From Vibrio tapetis subsp. quintayensis (lineage in GTDB: Bacteria; Pseudomonadota; Gammaproteobacteria; Enterobacterales; Vibrionaceae), in NCBI RefSeq assembly GCF_030409945.1, contig NZ_JAUFQV010000028.1, forward strand, positions 248,001 to 312,000: a stretch of 64,000 nucleotides of DNA, written 5' to 3'. How positions within the stretch are numbered: position 1 is the stretch's first letter; every line of letters starts with the position of its first letter. This document shows positions 10,057-21,127 of this stretch, in pieces. A program made the position numbers and the translations under genes. Under the pieces are notes generated by a model, which was not told where the DNA came from, searched no databases, and worked only from the letters and a program-made list of their open reading frames with translations.

Positions 10057-11295
10057 TCAGTCAGCTTGGCGACGTAAAAACGCCGGAATATCCAAATATC
10101 CGCTCTCTTTTTCTTGCTTAGGTGCTGCGCTAGCGCCACCTACAGCAGGAGATGCTGGTGTACTTGGAGCCGTCTGAGGCTTCACTTCGTTCTCTTTATG
10201 CAAATTATTTGTTTGCAAAGTTTGTGCCGGTTTTTCTTCTTTTTTCGCTACTGTTGCTGGTTGCACTGTTGGTGTTACAGGCTGAGGCGACTGAGCTTTT
10301 TGAGTATTACCTGTCACTAACGTGATTTCAGGCTTTTTCTCAGTACCGATACCCGTAGCGACTACAGTCACTCGGATTTCGTCCGTCATGTCTGGGTCTA
10401 GGGATGTACCGATAACAACCGTTGCGTTATCTGATGCAAAGGCTTTTACAGTATTACCTACAGTTTCGAATTCGTCTAGGCGCATATCCAAACCTGCTGT
10501 GATGTTCACAAGAACGCCACGAGCACCTGCTAGATCGATATCTTCCAACAGTGGGCTAGAAATTGCCGTTTCTGCCGCTTCTTCTGCACGGTCTTCACCG
10601 CGAGAGATGCCGCTGCCCATCATTGCATGTCCCATTTCAGACATAACAGTGCGAACATCCGCGAAATCGACGTTGATCATGCCAGGGCGAGTGATCAACT
10701 CAGCAATACCTTGAACCGCATTTTTAAGTACGTCATTCGCACTTGCGAAGGCTTCCAGTAGTGTTACACCACGGCCAAGTACTTTCAGCAGCTTTTCATT
10801 TGGAATAGTAATCAAAGAATCGACGTGCTTAGAAAGCTCTTCGATACCTTGCTCTGCAAATGCCAAACGTTTTTTGCCTTCAAAGCCAAATGGCTTAGTT
10901 ACGACAGCAACAGTAAGAATACCGAGCTCTTTCGCAACTTCAGCAATGACTGGTGCAGCACCGGTACCTGTACCACCACCCATTCCAGCAGCTATAAATA
11001 CCATATCGGCACCAGTTAAAATTTCTTTAAGCTGATCTCGATCTTCTAGTGCCGCTTCACGACCAACTTGTGGGTTTGCACCCGCACCCAAGCCTTTCGT
11101 GATATCGCCACCAATTTGAATCACACTGTTTACGGTCGTTTTGCGTAGCGCTTGTGCATCCGTGTTAACGCTGATGAATTCCACGCCTTCAATAGACTCA
11201 CGCACCATGTGCTCAACGGCGTTACCACCGCCACCACCAACTCCAACGACTTTGATTACCGCATCGTCAGACATTTCCATCATCGGTTCAAACAT
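10057..11295 (-). CDS. ftsZ: Cell division tubulin FtsZ
   Basis: FtsZ is the GTPase that forms the Z ring and recruits the divisome. The 412-residue protein has the tubulin signature GGGTGTG near residue 105 and the T7 loop ([11 protein letters not shown]) near 205. A linker of about 80 residues rich in P, Q, T and K follows (about 315-395). The C-terminal peptide [13 protein letters not shown] is the docking tail for FtsA, ZipA and ZapD. The ribosome site GGAG precedes the ATG. It lies 29 bases after ftsA, and transcription probably comes from the ftsQ promoter and from dcw promoters further up. Confidence 0.98.
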   Translation of the reverse strand: MFEPMMEMSDDAVIKVVGVGGGGGNAVEHMVRESIEGVEFISVNTDAQALRKTTVNSVIQIGGDITKGLGAGANPQVGREAALEDRDQLKEILTGADMVFIAAGMGGGTGTGAAPVIAEVAKELGILTVAVVTKPFGFEGKKRLAFAEQGIEELSKHVDSLITIPNEKLLKVLGRGVTLLEAFASANDVLKNAVQGIAELITRPGMINVDFADVRTVMSEMGHAMMGSGISRGEDRAEEAAETAISSPLLEDIDLAGARGVLVNITAGLDMRLDEFETVGNTVKAFASDNATVVIGTSLDPDMTDEIRVTVVATGIGTEKKPEITLVTGNTQKAQSPQPVTPTVQPATVAKKEEKPAQTLQTNNLHKENEVKPQTAPSTPASPAVGGASAAPKQEKESGYLDIPAFLRRQAD

Positions 11296-11324
11296 TTGTT
11301 ATCTCCGTTTTCCCTGCTGTCAGG

Positions 11325-12590
11325 TTAAAACTCTTTCTGAATCCAATTACGCATTTTTGCCAACAAACCAGTGACGTTACCGCCACGCTTTGGTTCATTG
11401 TAGTCGCCGTCCTCATTGAACTGGCTGTCTTTTGCGTAATGGAGTAATCCAACCGCCGTAGAATGATACGGCGCCTTAACATAATCAGTTAACCCACTTA
11501 CTTCTAGTGGCTTACCAACGCGTACTTGATTGCGGAATACACGCTCCGCACACTCAACTATCCCTTCTATTTGCGCAGCGCCGCCAGTTAAGACCACACC
11601 TGCTGCCAAGTGATGCTTAATGCCATCATTGCGCAATTTTTCTTGAACAGTATCAATAGTTTGATTTACCAAGCCCATGAGCTCAGTGTATCTTGGTTCT
11701 ATTACTTCAGATAACGTCTGTCTCTGTAAGCTACGCGAAGGGCGTCCGCCTACACTCGGGACATTAACGGTATCATCTTTGCTGACCAATTCGCTCAATG
11801 CACAGCCATACTTTACTTTTATTTCTTCGGCGTCGCTCACTGGCGTTCCAAAAGCAAAAGCAATGTCACTTGTTACTGCATTTCCCGCATAAGAAAAGAC
11901 TTCTGTGTGTCTGAGTGCACCACCTGTCCAGATGGAAACATCCATGGTGCCAGCACCAATATCGACGACACATACACCTAGTTCGCGCTCGTCTTCAGTA
12001 AGCACAGCATTACTTGATGCTAGCCCAGAGAAAACTAATTGTTCAACTTTAAGGCCACATCGTTCAACGGCCTTTATAATATTGCGTGCCATATCGTTAT
12101 GGCAAGAGATTAAATGAACGCTAACCTCCATTCGAACCCCTGAAAGTCCAAGAGGGTTCTTTATCCCTTCTTGGTAATCAATGGTGAACTCTTGAGGAAT
12201 TACATGCAGGATTCTCTGTTCATCGCCAATTTTTATCGATTTGGCCGTATGAATCGCGCGATCCATATCATCTTGTGAAACTTCTTCGTCAGAGATGGTA
12301 CCCATGCCCTTTTCGATGCGGCTACCGATGTGGCTTCCCGACAAAGAAATAAACACACTGCTGATTCGGCACTCAGCCATCAATTCAGCTTGATCAACAG
12401 CGCGTTGCACTGACTTGACCACTGACTCTAGATCGTTTACACCACCCTTATCCATACCTCTGGAAGGGCTTGAACCTGCACCAATAATGTTAATCTGACC
12501 ATCTGGTAAACATTCGCCAACCAATGCTGAAACGGTCGCGGTACCAATATCAAGACCAACGATTATGTTGTCATCTGCGGTCTTAGTCAT
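11325..12590 (-). CDS. ftsA: Cell division actin-like protein FtsA
   Basis: FtsA anchors FtsZ filaments to the inner membrane and activates septal synthesis. The 421-residue protein has the actin-fold ATP-binding motifs VGLDIGTATVSAL near the N-terminus, VVDIGAGTMDVSI near 210 and VLTGGAAQIEG near 340. The C-terminal amphipathic membrane helix (LLAKMRNWIQKEF) is present. The start overlaps the end of ftsQ by 8 bases, so translation is probably coupled. Confidence 0.98.
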   Translation of the reverse strand: MTKTADDNIIVGLDIGTATVSALVGECLPDGQINIIGAGSSPSRGMDKGGVNDLESVVKSVQRAVDQAELMAECRISSVFISLSGSHIGSRIEKGMGTISDEEVSQDDMDRAIHTAKSIKIGDEQRILHVIPQEFTIDYQEGIKNPLGLSGVRMEVSVHLISCHNDMARNIIKAVERCGLKVEQLVFSGLASSNAVLTEDERELGVCVVDIGAGTMDVSIWTGGALRHTEVFSYAGNAVTSDIAFAFGTPVSDAEEIKVKYGCALSELVSKDDTVNVPSVGGRPSRSLQRQTLSEVIEPRYTELMGLVNQTIDTVQEKLRNDGIKHHLAAGVVLTGGAAQIEGIVECAERVFRNQVRVGKPLEVSGLTDYVKAPYHSTAVGLLHYAKDSQFNEDGDYNEPKRGGNVTGLLAKMRNWIQKEF

Positions 12591-13359
12591 TTACTCTCTC
12601 TTGTATCAAATCTTGTTCCGGAAACCACCCAACGGCAGCCCCCGTATCATACCTGAGATCTATATGGCTGATTTTCTCAGCTTTATTTCCCAACTTCTTA
12701 TAAAGCAAAGTAAATCGTCTAACTCTTTCTTCAAGCGCTTCTTTACCTAGCTCTAGGCGAATTCCACTTGATAGAATCACTTGCCATGCGCGCCTATCGT
12801 TTAACACAAGCGATGACACATGTAAGCCAAGTGGTTCAAGTAGGCCATCTATTTTAGCCCAAGCTTCCACCACTTGATGGTTACTGCCTTCAGGGCCATA
12901 TAGTTTTACTTTTTCTGCATCTAAAGAGGCAATATCAGCAAAGAAAATATCCCCTTGCTGATTCAGTAAATCCATACCATTCCATATGGCTAGTGCTTGG
13001 TGCTCAACAAGATAGACCTTTACAGTTTCAGGCCACTGTTTACGAATTGAAGCATAAGCCACCCAAGGTAGCTCATTTAATGCTTGCTGCAACTCATCAA
13101 CATCTTGCGACATAAATGTGCCAATGTGTTCAATTGAACTTAGCGCCGTCTGCACATCTTCAATATGCACATAATGTAATTGGCCTTCGACCACGAGTTC
13201 CGATAATGGTAGTCGTTGGTCATCTAACATCCAATTAAAGGTGGATATCAGCATGCTTGCGATACCAAACGTCACTACTAACAAAAAAACCAGACCAACG
13301 ATCTGTTTTCTTGCCAACGTCCCTAAGGACATTCGTTCTGCCGCTGTCGTGTTAGTCAT
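12583..13359 (-). CDS. ftsQ: Cell division protein FtsQ
   Basis: FtsQ is a bitopic inner-membrane protein that links FtsL-FtsB and other late division proteins to the ring. The 258-residue protein has one membrane segment (about 19-42), then a POTRA domain (LSELVVEGQLHYVHIEDV) and a beta domain. The ribosome site before the ATG at 13359 is poor; an in-frame ATG at 13332 is an alternative. murC lies 205 bp upstream with no ddl gene between, unlike E. coli. A strong promoter candidate sits in that gap. Confidence 0.95.
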   Translation of the reverse strand: MTNTTAAERMSLGTLARKQIVGLVFLLVVTFGIASMLISTFNWMLDDQRLPLSELVVEGQLHYVHIEDVQTALSSIEHIGTFMSQDVDELQQALNELPWVAYASIRKQWPETVKVYLVEHQALAIWNGMDLLNQQGDIFFADIASLDAEKVKLYGPEGSNHQVVEAWAKIDGLLEPLGLHVSSLVLNDRRAWQVILSSGIRLELGKEALEERVRRFTLLYKKLGNKAEKISHIDLRYDTGAAVGWFPEQDLIQERVND

Positions 13360-13470
13360 CCAGTATCATACCAAGTGTCGTGAGCTAAATTTCATAGAGA
13401 TTAACGACTAAGCTCTCGTTTTTTGGTATCCAAGCTTCCAAATACATTTATAATTCCACTTAACCTACCG

Positions 13471-13498
13471 ATTATACTGGCCAATAGCCTAGTGTCTA
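13471..13498 (-). promoter_or_regulatory. Strong predicted promoter for ftsQ-ftsA-ftsZ
   Basis: On the - strand TAGACA (5 of 6 to consensus) lies 16 bp from a perfect TATAAT. The predicted start is about 105 nt before ftsQ. In E. coli the matching promoters lie inside ddlB, which is missing here, so this promoter stands free in the murC-ftsQ gap. Confidence 0.65.
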
Positions 13499-13564
13499 TC
13501 CGCGATGGCAATAAATATGACCAATTCTGACTTATGGGTTAAAAACCTAGCACATTTCACATCT

Positions 13565-15025
13565 CTACGCTTGTTTTAACTTTTCGATGTCTAATTCTAA
13601 TACTTCTAACTGTTTGGCTACCTTGCCCACGTCACCCGCACCTTGCGTAAGCACTAAGTCACCATCTTGCAAGACGTTAGCCAGTACATTAGGCAGTTGA
13701 CCTGATTCAGGAACAAAAATCGGGTCAATTTTTCCTCGGCTACGAATGGTACGACAAAGTGCGCGGCCATCGGCACCCGCAATCGGCGCTTCGCCCGCAG
13801 AATACACATCCAACATGATAAGCACATCAACCTTTTCTAATACGTTCGCAAAGTCATCGTACAAATCGCGGGTACGACTGTAGCGGTGTGGTTGGAATAT
13901 CATGACCAAACGCTTATCTTCCCAACCGGCGCGAGCGGCTTGAATTGTCACGTCAACTTCACTTGGGTGATGACCATAATCATCCACCAACATTGCGGCG
14001 CCATTACCCGTTTCGAATTCACCTAAATGATCAAATCGACGGCCAGTTCCCTGTGTGCCCGCCATCGCTTTGAGGATCGCTTCGTCACTTACGTCATCTT
14101 CAGTCGCGACGGCAATCGCAGCCGATGCGTTTAAGGCATTATGTTTGCCCGGAATATTTAGAGTAATATCTAAATTCGCTTTGCCTTGACGAACAACGGT
14201 AAATTTACCTTGCTGCCCTTGTTGGCGGTAGTTCTCAAGCCTTACGTCTGCATCTTCAGAGAAACCATAAGTGATCACCTGGCGACTAACACGTGGAATT
14301 AATTCACGTACTACCGGATCGTCTATACACATGATCGCTTGACCATAAAACGGTAAGTTGTGTAGGAAGTCGATAAAGGTTTGCTTAAGTACTTCGAAAT
14401 CGCCGCCATAGGTGTCCATATGATCGGCTTCGATATTGGTAACAATACTCACCATTGGCTGTAAATGTAAGAAAGACGCATCGCTCTCATCTGCCTCTGC
14501 GATAAGAATACGACTCGAGCCTAACCTTGCGTTTGTACCAACACTTTTGACTAATCCACCGTTTACGAATGTTGGATCAAGGCCAGCCTCAGAATAAATT
14601 TGGGTGACCAAAGCGGTGGTCGTTGTTTTACCATGAGTACCTGCGACAGCGATACCATGCCTAAAGCGCATCAGTTCAGCGAGCATTTCTGCACGACGTA
14701 CGACGGGAATTCTTCGTTCTTTAGCCGCGACAAGCTCCGGATTTTTTTCATTAATCGCGGTTGAAACAACGACAACGCTCGCCTTTTCGACGTGCTCAGC
14801 ACTGTGACCAAAAAATACATGAGCACCTTTACTCGTCAAGCGTTCCGTTACTGGATTTGCCGCGAGATCTGAACCTGTGATGTGATAGCCTTCATTAAGC
14901 AGGACTTCGGCGATACCGCTCATACCTGCTCCACCAATCCCCACAAAATGAATCGTTTTTACACGTCGCATTTCAGGGATCAACGCACGGATTTTAGAAA
15001 TATCTTGGTTATGTTCAATCGTCAT
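13565..15025 (-). CDS. murC: UDP-N-acetylmuramate-L-alanine ligase MurC
   Basis: MurC adds L-alanine to UDP-MurNAc, the first step in building the peptidoglycan stem peptide. The 486-residue protein has the N-terminal UDP-binding motif [12 protein letters not shown] near 25, the ATP loop GTHGKTTTT near 125 and the C-terminal [10 protein letters not shown]. The ATG at 15025 is chosen over a GTG at 15028 because relatives begin MTIEH. murG lies 13 bases upstream in the same operon. Confidence 0.97.
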   Translation of the reverse strand: MTIEHNQDISKIRALIPEMRRVKTIHFVGIGGAGMSGIAEVLLNEGYHITGSDLAANPVTERLTSKGAHVFFGHSAEHVEKASVVVVSTAINEKNPELVAAKERRIPVVRRAEMLAELMRFRHGIAVAGTHGKTTTTALVTQIYSEAGLDPTFVNGGLVKSVGTNARLGSSRILIAEADESDASFLHLQPMVSIVTNIEADHMDTYGGDFEVLKQTFIDFLHNLPFYGQAIMCIDDPVVRELIPRVSRQVITYGFSEDADVRLENYRQQGQQGKFTVVRQGKANLDITLNIPGKHNALNASAAIAVATEDDVSDEAILKAMAGTQGTGRRFDHLGEFETGNGAAMLVDDYGHHPSEVDVTIQAARAGWEDKRLVMIFQPHRYSRTRDLYDDFANVLEKVDVLIMLDVYSAGEAPIAGADGRALCRTIRSRGKIDPIFVPESGQLPNVLANVLQDGDLVLTQGAGDVGKVAKQLEVLELDIEKLKQA

Positions 15026-15038
15026 CACTTGGTACTCA

Positions 15039-16100
15039 TTATCTTGTTAGTTGACTAATGGCATCCGCCACTACTTTGTCAGCGTCTAATTTTGCTTCAG
15101 AGCGAGCTTGCTTTGACATTTCAAGCAAAGCCACTCTGTCTAATTCTTTAATTTGTTGAGCAAGACCCATCGCGGTTAAATCCGGTTGCTCTATCATCTT
15201 AGCTGCACCAGCGTTCACCAAATGGTCAGCGTTTAATGCCTGCTGGCGATCTTTATGCATAAATGGGACAAATATCGCCGCTACTCCAGCAGCTGATAAT
15301 TCAGAAACGGTCAGTGCTCCGGAGCGGCATACCACAATATCTGCCCACTCATACGCGCAGGTGACATCATCGATAAATTCGGTGACTTTAGCACCAATCA
15401 CGCCATGACTTTGATAGTCTTGTTCAACGCTTACTTGATTGTTTTTTCCCGCTTGATGCCAAACGGTATAATCAGAACCAAGTTCTGCTAGGGCCGTTGG
15501 TAACGTTGTATTCAAAATGCGAGCGCCTTGACTACCACCCATAACCAATATTCTTATCGCGCCCTCGCGGCTTGCAAGTCGTTGTTCTGGTGCAGCGATA
15601 GCCACAACGTCTTCTCGTACTGGGTTACCGACAACAGGGGCATCAGGAAAAGCGCCCGAGAATGCTTGAAATACGCGTTTAGCAATTTTTGACAACCATT
15701 GGTTAGTTAAACCTGCCACTGCATTTTGTTCGTGCAGCACAACAGGGATACCACTTAACCAAGCAGCGATACCGCCGGGGCCACTCACGTAGCCACCCAT
15801 ACCAAGTACCGCATCAGGCTGCCAACGTTGAATGTGTTTACGGGCCTGTATGATGGCTTGGAAAATCTGCCACGGCGCCTTAATTAGCTTCAATAAACCT
15901 TGGCCTCGTAAGCCCTTCACTTTAATGAAATCAATCTCGATGCCATGCTTTGGAACCAAATCGGCTTCCATTCTATCTTCAGTACCTAGCCAACGAATCT
16001 CCCATCCTTGTTGCTGCAATTTCTTAGCAACCGCAAGCCCAGGAAAAACGTGACCACCGGTGCCACCAGCCATGACCAATAAACGCTTATTTTTGTTCAT
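15039..16100 (-). CDS. murG: Lipid II synthase MurG (GlcNAc transferase)
   Basis: MurG transfers GlcNAc to lipid I on the inner face of the membrane, giving lipid II. From the ATG at 16100 it has 353 residues. The Rossmann loop [10 protein letters not shown] stands at residues 11-20, followed by the acceptor loop [11 protein letters not shown] and the donor-site motifs GGSQGA and HQAG. The frame is open to 16160, but the extra residues lie inside ftsW and would displace the N-terminal loop. The start overlaps the ftsW end by 14 bases. Confidence 0.97.
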   Translation of the reverse strand: MNKNKRLLVMAGGTGGHVFPGLAVAKKLQQQGWEIRWLGTEDRMEADLVPKHGIEIDFIKVKGLRGQGLLKLIKAPWQIFQAIIQARKHIQRWQPDAVLGMGGYVSGPGGIAAWLSGIPVVLHEQNAVAGLTNQWLSKIAKRVFQAFSGAFPDAPVVGNPVREDVVAIAAPEQRLASREGAIRILVMGGSQGARILNTTLPTALAELGSDYTVWHQAGKNNQVSVEQDYQSHGVIGAKVTEFIDDVTCAYEWADIVVCRSGALTVSELSAAGVAAIFVPFMHKDRQQALNADHLVNAGAAKMIEQPDLTAMGLAQQIKELDRVALLEMSKQARSEAKLDADKVVADAISQLTR

Positions 16101-17292
16101 TATCTGTCTTTTTAATCTCTGCTTGATCTGACGGGCCAGCAATGCGGCTTTCATGATCAATTCTTAATAAAATGGCCACCGCCACACTCATTATAATGAG
16201 GCTCGAACCACCATAACTTATCAATGGTAAGGTCAACCCTTTCGTTGGTACCATTCCAGCCGCCGCACCGACATTAACCAGAGTTTGAAAAGCAAACCAA
16301 ATACCAATACCAAACCCAAGATAGCCGCCGAAGACTTTGTTTGCCTCAAACGCTCTCTTTCCGATAAAAATAGCTTTAATTACTAGCGCAAAGATCAGTA
16401 TCAACACCAAACTCACGCCAATGAAGCCTAGCTCTTCTGCCATCACAGCAAAAACGAAGTCGGTATGCGCTTCTGGTAGGTACTCTAATTTCTGGATTGA
16501 ATTACCTAACCCTTGGCCAAACCAATTTCCTCGGCCAAATGCCATTAGTGATTGGGTCAGCTGATAACCACTGCCAAATGGGTCACTCCATGGGTCCCAA
16601 AAGGACGTCACTCGCCGAACGCGATAAGGCTCGACCAAAATCAGGACGACAACCCCAGCTACGCCAACGATCACCAGAGCCAAAAATTGCCACAACTTAG
16701 CCCCAGCAATAAATAACATACCAAACATGGTCACCAGCATTACAACGACCGTACCCAGATCAGGTTGGCCCAGCAATAAAAAAGCCAACAGACCAAACAC
16801 CATGATCGGCTTAAAAAAACCGCCAAAGAAGGTACTTCGAACTTCTTCTTGTTTACGGACTAAATAACCAGACATGAACATGAACAAAGATAACTTAGCA
16901 ATTTCTGCTGGTTGTAAGTTAAATAGCCCAAGGGGAATCCAGCGAGATGCACCATTAACCGATTTACCCGCAACCAGTACGACAATGAGCAATACAAAAG
17001 AGAGAGTCAGTAAATAATGACTGTAACGAAACCATTTCTCTAGCGGTATTTGCACGACCACTGTCGCCGTACAAAGAGACAAAAATAGAAAGGCACAGTG
17101 ACGATACATAAAGTGAAACGGGCCGTCGGTCAACCGAGTACTAATCGGAAACGATGCCGACGTTACCATTACAAGCCCGATCAACATGAGTCCGATCGCG
17201 ATCCAAACCAATTGCCGATCATAGAACGCCTCTGGAGACGGCCTGAATAACCAAGCGTACAAGTCAGATATGTTTTCTTTAAGCTTACCCAC
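16087..17292 (-). CDS. ftsW: Septal peptidoglycan polymerase FtsW (SEDS family)
   Basis: FtsW is the septal glycosyltransferase of the SEDS family and works with FtsI. The 401-residue protein has about ten membrane segments. It shows family motifs [17 protein letters not shown] near 115, a loop with the catalytic aspartate region around [12 protein letters not shown], and [13 protein letters not shown] near 360. It lies between murD and murG, the standard order. The N-terminus is cytoplasmic, with an aromatic-rich start. Confidence 0.97.
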   Translation of the reverse strand: MGKLKENISDLYAWLFRPSPEAFYDRQLVWIAIGLMLIGLVMVTSASFPISTRLTDGPFHFMYRHCAFLFLSLCTATVVVQIPLEKWFRYSHYLLTLSFVLLIVVLVAGKSVNGASRWIPLGLFNLQPAEIAKLSLFMFMSGYLVRKQEEVRSTFFGGFFKPIMVFGLLAFLLLGQPDLGTVVVMLVTMFGMLFIAGAKLWQFLALVIVGVAGVVVLILVEPYRVRRVTSFWDPWSDPFGSGYQLTQSLMAFGRGNWFGQGLGNSIQKLEYLPEAHTDFVFAVMAEELGFIGVSLVLILIFALVIKAIFIGKRAFEANKVFGGYLGFGIGIWFAFQTLVNVGAAAGMVPTKGLTLPLISYGGSSLIIMSVAVAILLRIDHESRIAGPSDQAEIKKTDNEQK

Positions 17293-17311
17293 TTAAGCGT
17301 CCATTCAACCG

Positions 17312-18649
17312 TTAAACTTCTAGATTCGCGTATTGCTGCGCCAATGCTGTAAACGCATCACCACGAGCCATAAAATTCGGGTATTGATCAAAACTGGCAC
17401 ACGCAGGAGACAACATAACAATGTCTTCGTCTGCGACTTCAGAGGCAATATATTCCATTGCTTGATCCATCGTATCCCAGCGCTTCGCCGATGAATGTAG
17501 TGGCATAAACTGTATACCGTCATGTCCAAAACAGTGCAATTGAACAGGAAGCTTATTCAGCACTGGAGCCAAGATAGAAAAGTCTGCTCCTTTACCATCA
17601 CCACCGACAAGTAAATGCAGTTGTCCTCGGCATTCCAATCCAGATAATGCCGCTAACGTACTGGCGACATTGGTCGCTTTTGAATCGTTAACCCACTTGA
17701 CCCCATTAGCATACGCAACGACTTGGCACCGATGCGTCAGGCCTTGGTAAGATTTAAGTGAATCCAGTGTTTTTTTGTAATCAATCCCAGCCGCTTTTAG
17801 TAATGCCATCGCCACCAGCGCATTGGTACTGTTGTGCTTGCCGACTAAGCTCATTTGATTGGCTGGCATAATAGGTTGGTGATGCTCAGATAAATAAGTA
17901 ACGCCATCGATAATTGAAAGACCGAAAGCATTTGCATCATCGTCGTCACCAAAGGTCACGACATCGCCAGTAAAGTTAGGGTTAGGCCACGTTGCTTTAT
18001 CTGCTCGATTTACTACGGCTACTTGGCTATGAGCAAAAATACGTTGCTTTGCTTGTCCATAACCTTTCATGCCGTCATAGCGATCCATATGGTCTTCAGA
18101 CAAGTTCAAATACGCCGCAGCAGCAAGATGTAAGTTTGATGTGGTTTCTAGCTGGAAGCTCGAAAGTTCTAGGACGTACAAATCGGCATCTTGCTCTAAT
18201 AAATCCAAAGCAGGTACACCAATGTTGCCACCAACACCAACGTTTAGCCCGATGGATTTAGCCATAACACCTGTTAAGTCAGTCACGGTGCTTTTACCGT
18301 TTGATCCGGTAATCGCCACTACGGGCTTGTTCACGGCCCACGCAAACAATTCAATATCACCCACAACAGGAATGTTCGCCTTCAAGGCTTGTTGAATTTC
18401 AGGTGTACGCAGCGCAATACCCGGGTTTGCCACAACCAGATCAGCATCAAGTAACCACGCCATATTCCAGCTACCAGAGTGGAGTTTAATGTCGGCAGGC
18501 AGTTTATCTTTAGCCGGTGGCTCAGCACGTGTGTCTATGACTTTTACATCGACATTAGGTTGTGCTTTCACGATATGATTAACGACAGAGAGCCCGGTAA
18601 TACCGAGCCCTACAACCACAACCTTATTGATCTCTTGCCAAGAGTTCAT
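17312..18649 (-). CDS. murD: UDP-MurNAc-L-alanine:D-glutamate ligase MurD
   Basis: MurD adds D-glutamate to UDP-MurNAc-L-Ala. The 445-residue protein has [12 protein letters not shown] at the N-terminus, the ATP loop [13 protein letters not shown] near 112 and the motif [11 protein letters not shown] near 320. Length is typical. It sits 19 bases upstream of ftsW and 37 bases downstream of mraY, all in one transcriptional direction. Confidence 0.97.
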   Translation of the reverse strand: MNSWQEINKVVVVGLGITGLSVVNHIVKAQPNVDVKVIDTRAEPPAKDKLPADIKLHSGSWNMAWLLDADLVVANPGIALRTPEIQQALKANIPVVGDIELFAWAVNKPVVAITGSNGKSTVTDLTGVMAKSIGLNVGVGGNIGVPALDLLEQDADLYVLELSSFQLETTSNLHLAAAAYLNLSEDHMDRYDGMKGYGQAKQRIFAHSQVAVVNRADKATWPNPNFTGDVVTFGDDDDANAFGLSIIDGVTYLSEHHQPIMPANQMSLVGKHNSTNALVAMALLKAAGIDYKKTLDSLKSYQGLTHRCQVVAYANGVKWVNDSKATNVASTLAALSGLECRGQLHLLVGGDGKGADFSILAPVLNKLPVQLHCFGHDGIQFMPLHSSAKRWDTMDQAMEYIASEVADEDIVMLSPACASFDQYPNFMARGDAFTALAQQYANLEV

Positions 18650-18686
18650 TCATTCTTCCTTGCGCCAATAGGCTGCTTACATAAGA

Positions 18687-19769
18687 TTAACGCACTTTCA
18701 GTGTCGCTAAGCCTATTAATACCAAAACAATTGAGACGATCCAAAAACGAACAATAACGCGAGGCTCAGGCCAACCTTTTAGCTCGTAATGGTGATGTAT
18801 AGGGGCCATACGGAAAATACGTTGCCCGCGCAATTTGTATGAACCTACCTGCAAAATAACAGATACCGTTTCCATTACAAATACGCCGCCCATGATCACC
18901 AACAACAATTCCTGACGGACCAAAACAGCAATCGTACCTAATGCGCCACCTAATGCTAATGAACCAACATCGCCCATGAACACTTGTGCTGGGTAGGTGT
19001 TAAACCAAAGGAAGCCAAGACCAGCACCAACAATTGCCGTACAGATTACCACTAACTCACCAGCGTGAGGAAGATATGGAATGTGCAAGTAGCTCGCATA
19101 GTTAACGTTACCCGTTGCCCATGCAATCACGGCAAAGCCTGCAGCAACCAAAACAGTCGGCATAATTGCTAAACCGTCTAAGCCATCAGTTAAGTTAACG
19201 GCATTACTGGTTCCTACAATGACAAAGTACGTCAGTAATATGTAGAGAATACCCAACTGCGGCATGATGTCTTTGAAAAATGGCACAACGAGTTGCGTTG
19301 CTGCGGTGTCTTTACCGTAAGCATATAACGCAAACGCAACCACAAAGGCGATGGCTGACTGCCAGAAATACTTCCAACGAGCAATAAGACCATCGGTGTT
19401 CTTACGTACGACTTTACGATAATCATCCACAAACCCGACCACACCATAACCAAGCGTGACAAACATTACCGCCCAAATGTACGGATTAGATAGGTCAGCC
19501 CACAAAAATACTGTGATCGCAATTGCAGCTAAAATCATCAAGCCACCCATAGTAGGCGTACCGCGCTTACTAAAGTGAGACTCAGGGCCGTCATTACGCA
19601 CAACTTGGCCGATTTGCAGCATTTGCAAACGCTCAATTAAGCGTGGTCCCATCCACAAAGACAGGCCTAATGCTGTTAATACACTTAAAATCGCTCGAAA
19701 CGACAAGTAGTCAATCAAACGGAAAAAAGAAAAATATGGCTGAAGTAAGTCTGCAAGCCAGATAAACAT
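18687..19769 (-). CDS. mraY: Phospho-MurNAc-pentapeptide transferase MraY
   Basis: MraY transfers phospho-MurNAc-pentapeptide to undecaprenyl phosphate, making lipid I. The 360-residue protein has about ten membrane segments and the catalytic motifs [10 protein letters not shown] near 68, [10 protein letters not shown] near 190, [12 protein letters not shown] near 265 and the histidine loop [10 protein letters not shown] near 325. The start overlaps the murF stop by one base (TAATG), suggesting translational coupling. Confidence 0.98.
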   Translation of the reverse strand: MFIWLADLLQPYFSFFRLIDYLSFRAILSVLTALGLSLWMGPRLIERLQMLQIGQVVRNDGPESHFSKRGTPTMGGLMILAAIAITVFLWADLSNPYIWAVMFVTLGYGVVGFVDDYRKVVRKNTDGLIARWKYFWQSAIAFVVAFALYAYGKDTAATQLVVPFFKDIMPQLGILYILLTYFVIVGTSNAVNLTDGLDGLAIMPTVLVAAGFAVIAWATGNVNYASYLHIPYLPHAGELVVICTAIVGAGLGFLWFNTYPAQVFMGDVGSLALGGALGTIAVLVRQELLLVIMGGVFVMETVSVILQVGSYKLRGQRIFRMAPIHHHYELKGWPEPRVIVRFWIVSIVLVLIGLATLKVR

Positions 19770-21127
19770 TATAAAATCTCCTTCAAAGCAGCAACGATCT
19801 TGCTCATCCCTGCGCTATTCGCACCTTTCACTAATAAAGTGTGGGTTGAGTTGCTGTTATTATTCAAATGCTGCTCAATATAAGTAATCATCGCTTCGTG
19901 ACTCTCAAAGTGCGTGCCATGACAAATGTCGCTGATTACTTTTGTGTCCTCGCCAAAGGTAAGAACATGTTCAAAATCAAATGGGGCAGCATGTTGTCCG
20001 ACTTGTCGATGAAGTTCAAGACTTTCCTGCCCTAATTCAGCCATAAAGCCCAAAATAAGCCAGCGTTGCCCCTGATAATTTGCCAGTAAATCCACGGCCG
20101 CTTTCATCGCTGGCACGCTGGCGTTGTAGCTATCATCAATTAAGCGAACATCTTTCTTCAGTTCCATGACTTCGACTCGACCTGATACATTAGTCATGTT
20201 AGCCAAGCCATGTTTGATTTCTGTCAAGCTAGCGCCAGCATTCTGTGCGATCGCCGCCGTTGCTACCGCATTTGATACATTGTGAGCACCTACTAACGTT
20301 AGCGTTACCGAGATATCACCCAATGGAGTATGTAAGCAAAACGTCGCAAGACCCTGCTCATCCAATTCAATGTCAGAAGCGTAAAAATCGGCTTGGCGAT
20401 TTTGCTGAGAAAAAGTAACCACTTTTTTATCCGCTAACACGTCATGCCAAAATTTTAGACCGTTACTGTCCATATTCACGACGGCGATATCGCCTGAATT
20501 CAGCCCTTGATATATTTCGCCTTTAGCTCGCTTTACACCATCGATGGTACCGAAACCTTCAAGGTGAGCCGCAGCAACGTTATTCACCAGAGCGATGCTT
20601 GGTTTTGCCAATTGCGTGGTATAGGCGATTTCATTGAGGTGATTGGCACCTAATTCTATCACCGCATAATCTTGTTTAGCATCACGACGGAGCAGAGTTA
20701 ACGGAACACCAATATCATTATTAAAGTTACCCGCCGTCGCAAGCACGCTGCCGCGTTGCTGTAATATCGCCGCCAGCATTTCTTTTACGGTGGTTTTGCC
20801 ACAACTTCCAGTTAAGGCCATCGTCTTACATGGCGATTGTTGGTGAACCCAAGCCGCAATATCACCCAAGGCTTGTTTGGTATTATTCACAACAAGTTGG
20901 GGGATATCTAATGGCAACGGCCTTTCAACAACAATTCCGCTTGCTCCATTTAACATGGCTTGTTCACAAAACTGGTGGCCATCAAAACGCTCACCCACCA
21001 AAGCAATGAACAACGAACCTTTATCTATGGTTCTGGTGTCCGTCGAAACAGCAGAAATATCAGCATCAATGCCAATTAATTTAGCTTGTAATTCAGACGC
21101 CATTTGCTGCAATGAAAAGTTGATCAT
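19769..21127 (-). CDS. murF: UDP-MurNAc-tripeptide:D-Ala-D-Ala ligase MurF
   Basis: MurF adds the D-Ala-D-Ala dipeptide, completing the UDP-MurNAc-pentapeptide. The 452-residue protein has the ATP loop [12 protein letters not shown] near 105, [15 protein letters not shown] sequence near 155 and the C-terminal domain motif [11 protein letters not shown] near 330. The start overlaps the murE stop by four bases (ATGA). The D-Ala-D-Ala ligase (ddl) that supplies its substrate is not in this window. Confidence 0.97.
   Translation of the reverse strand: MINFSLQQMASELQAKLIGIDADISAVSTDTRTIDKGSLFIALVGERFDGHQFCEQAMLNGASGIVVERPLPLDIPQLVVNNTKQALGDIAAWVHQQSPCKTMALTGSCGKTTVKEMLAAILQQRGSVLATAGNFNNDIGVPLTLLRRDAKQDYAVIELGANHLNEIAYTTQLAKPSIALVNNVAAAHLEGFGTIDGVKRAKGEIYQGLNSGDIAVVNMDSNGLKFWHDVLADKKVVTFSQQNRQADFYASDIELDEQGLATFCLHTPLGDISVTLTLVGAHNVSNAVATAAIAQNAGASLTEIKHGLANMTNVSGRVEVMELKKDVRLIDDSYNASVPAMKAAVDLLANYQGQRWLILGFMAELGQESLELHRQVGQHAAPFDFEHVLTFGEDTKVISDICHGTHFESHEAMITYIEQHLNNNSNSTHTLLVKGANSAGMSKIVAALKEIL

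Noticed and set aside
10322..10714. 130-codon open frame antisense to ftsZ
   Set aside because: It mirrors the codon pattern of ftsZ, lacks a ribosome site and resembles no protein I know. The same holds for long antisense frames over ftsI (23109-23483) and yraN (29280-29669).
13340..13366. Extended -10 (TGGTATGAT, - strand) right before the ftsQ ATG
   Set aside because: A start from it would fall at or inside the ftsQ start codon, leaving no ribosome site.
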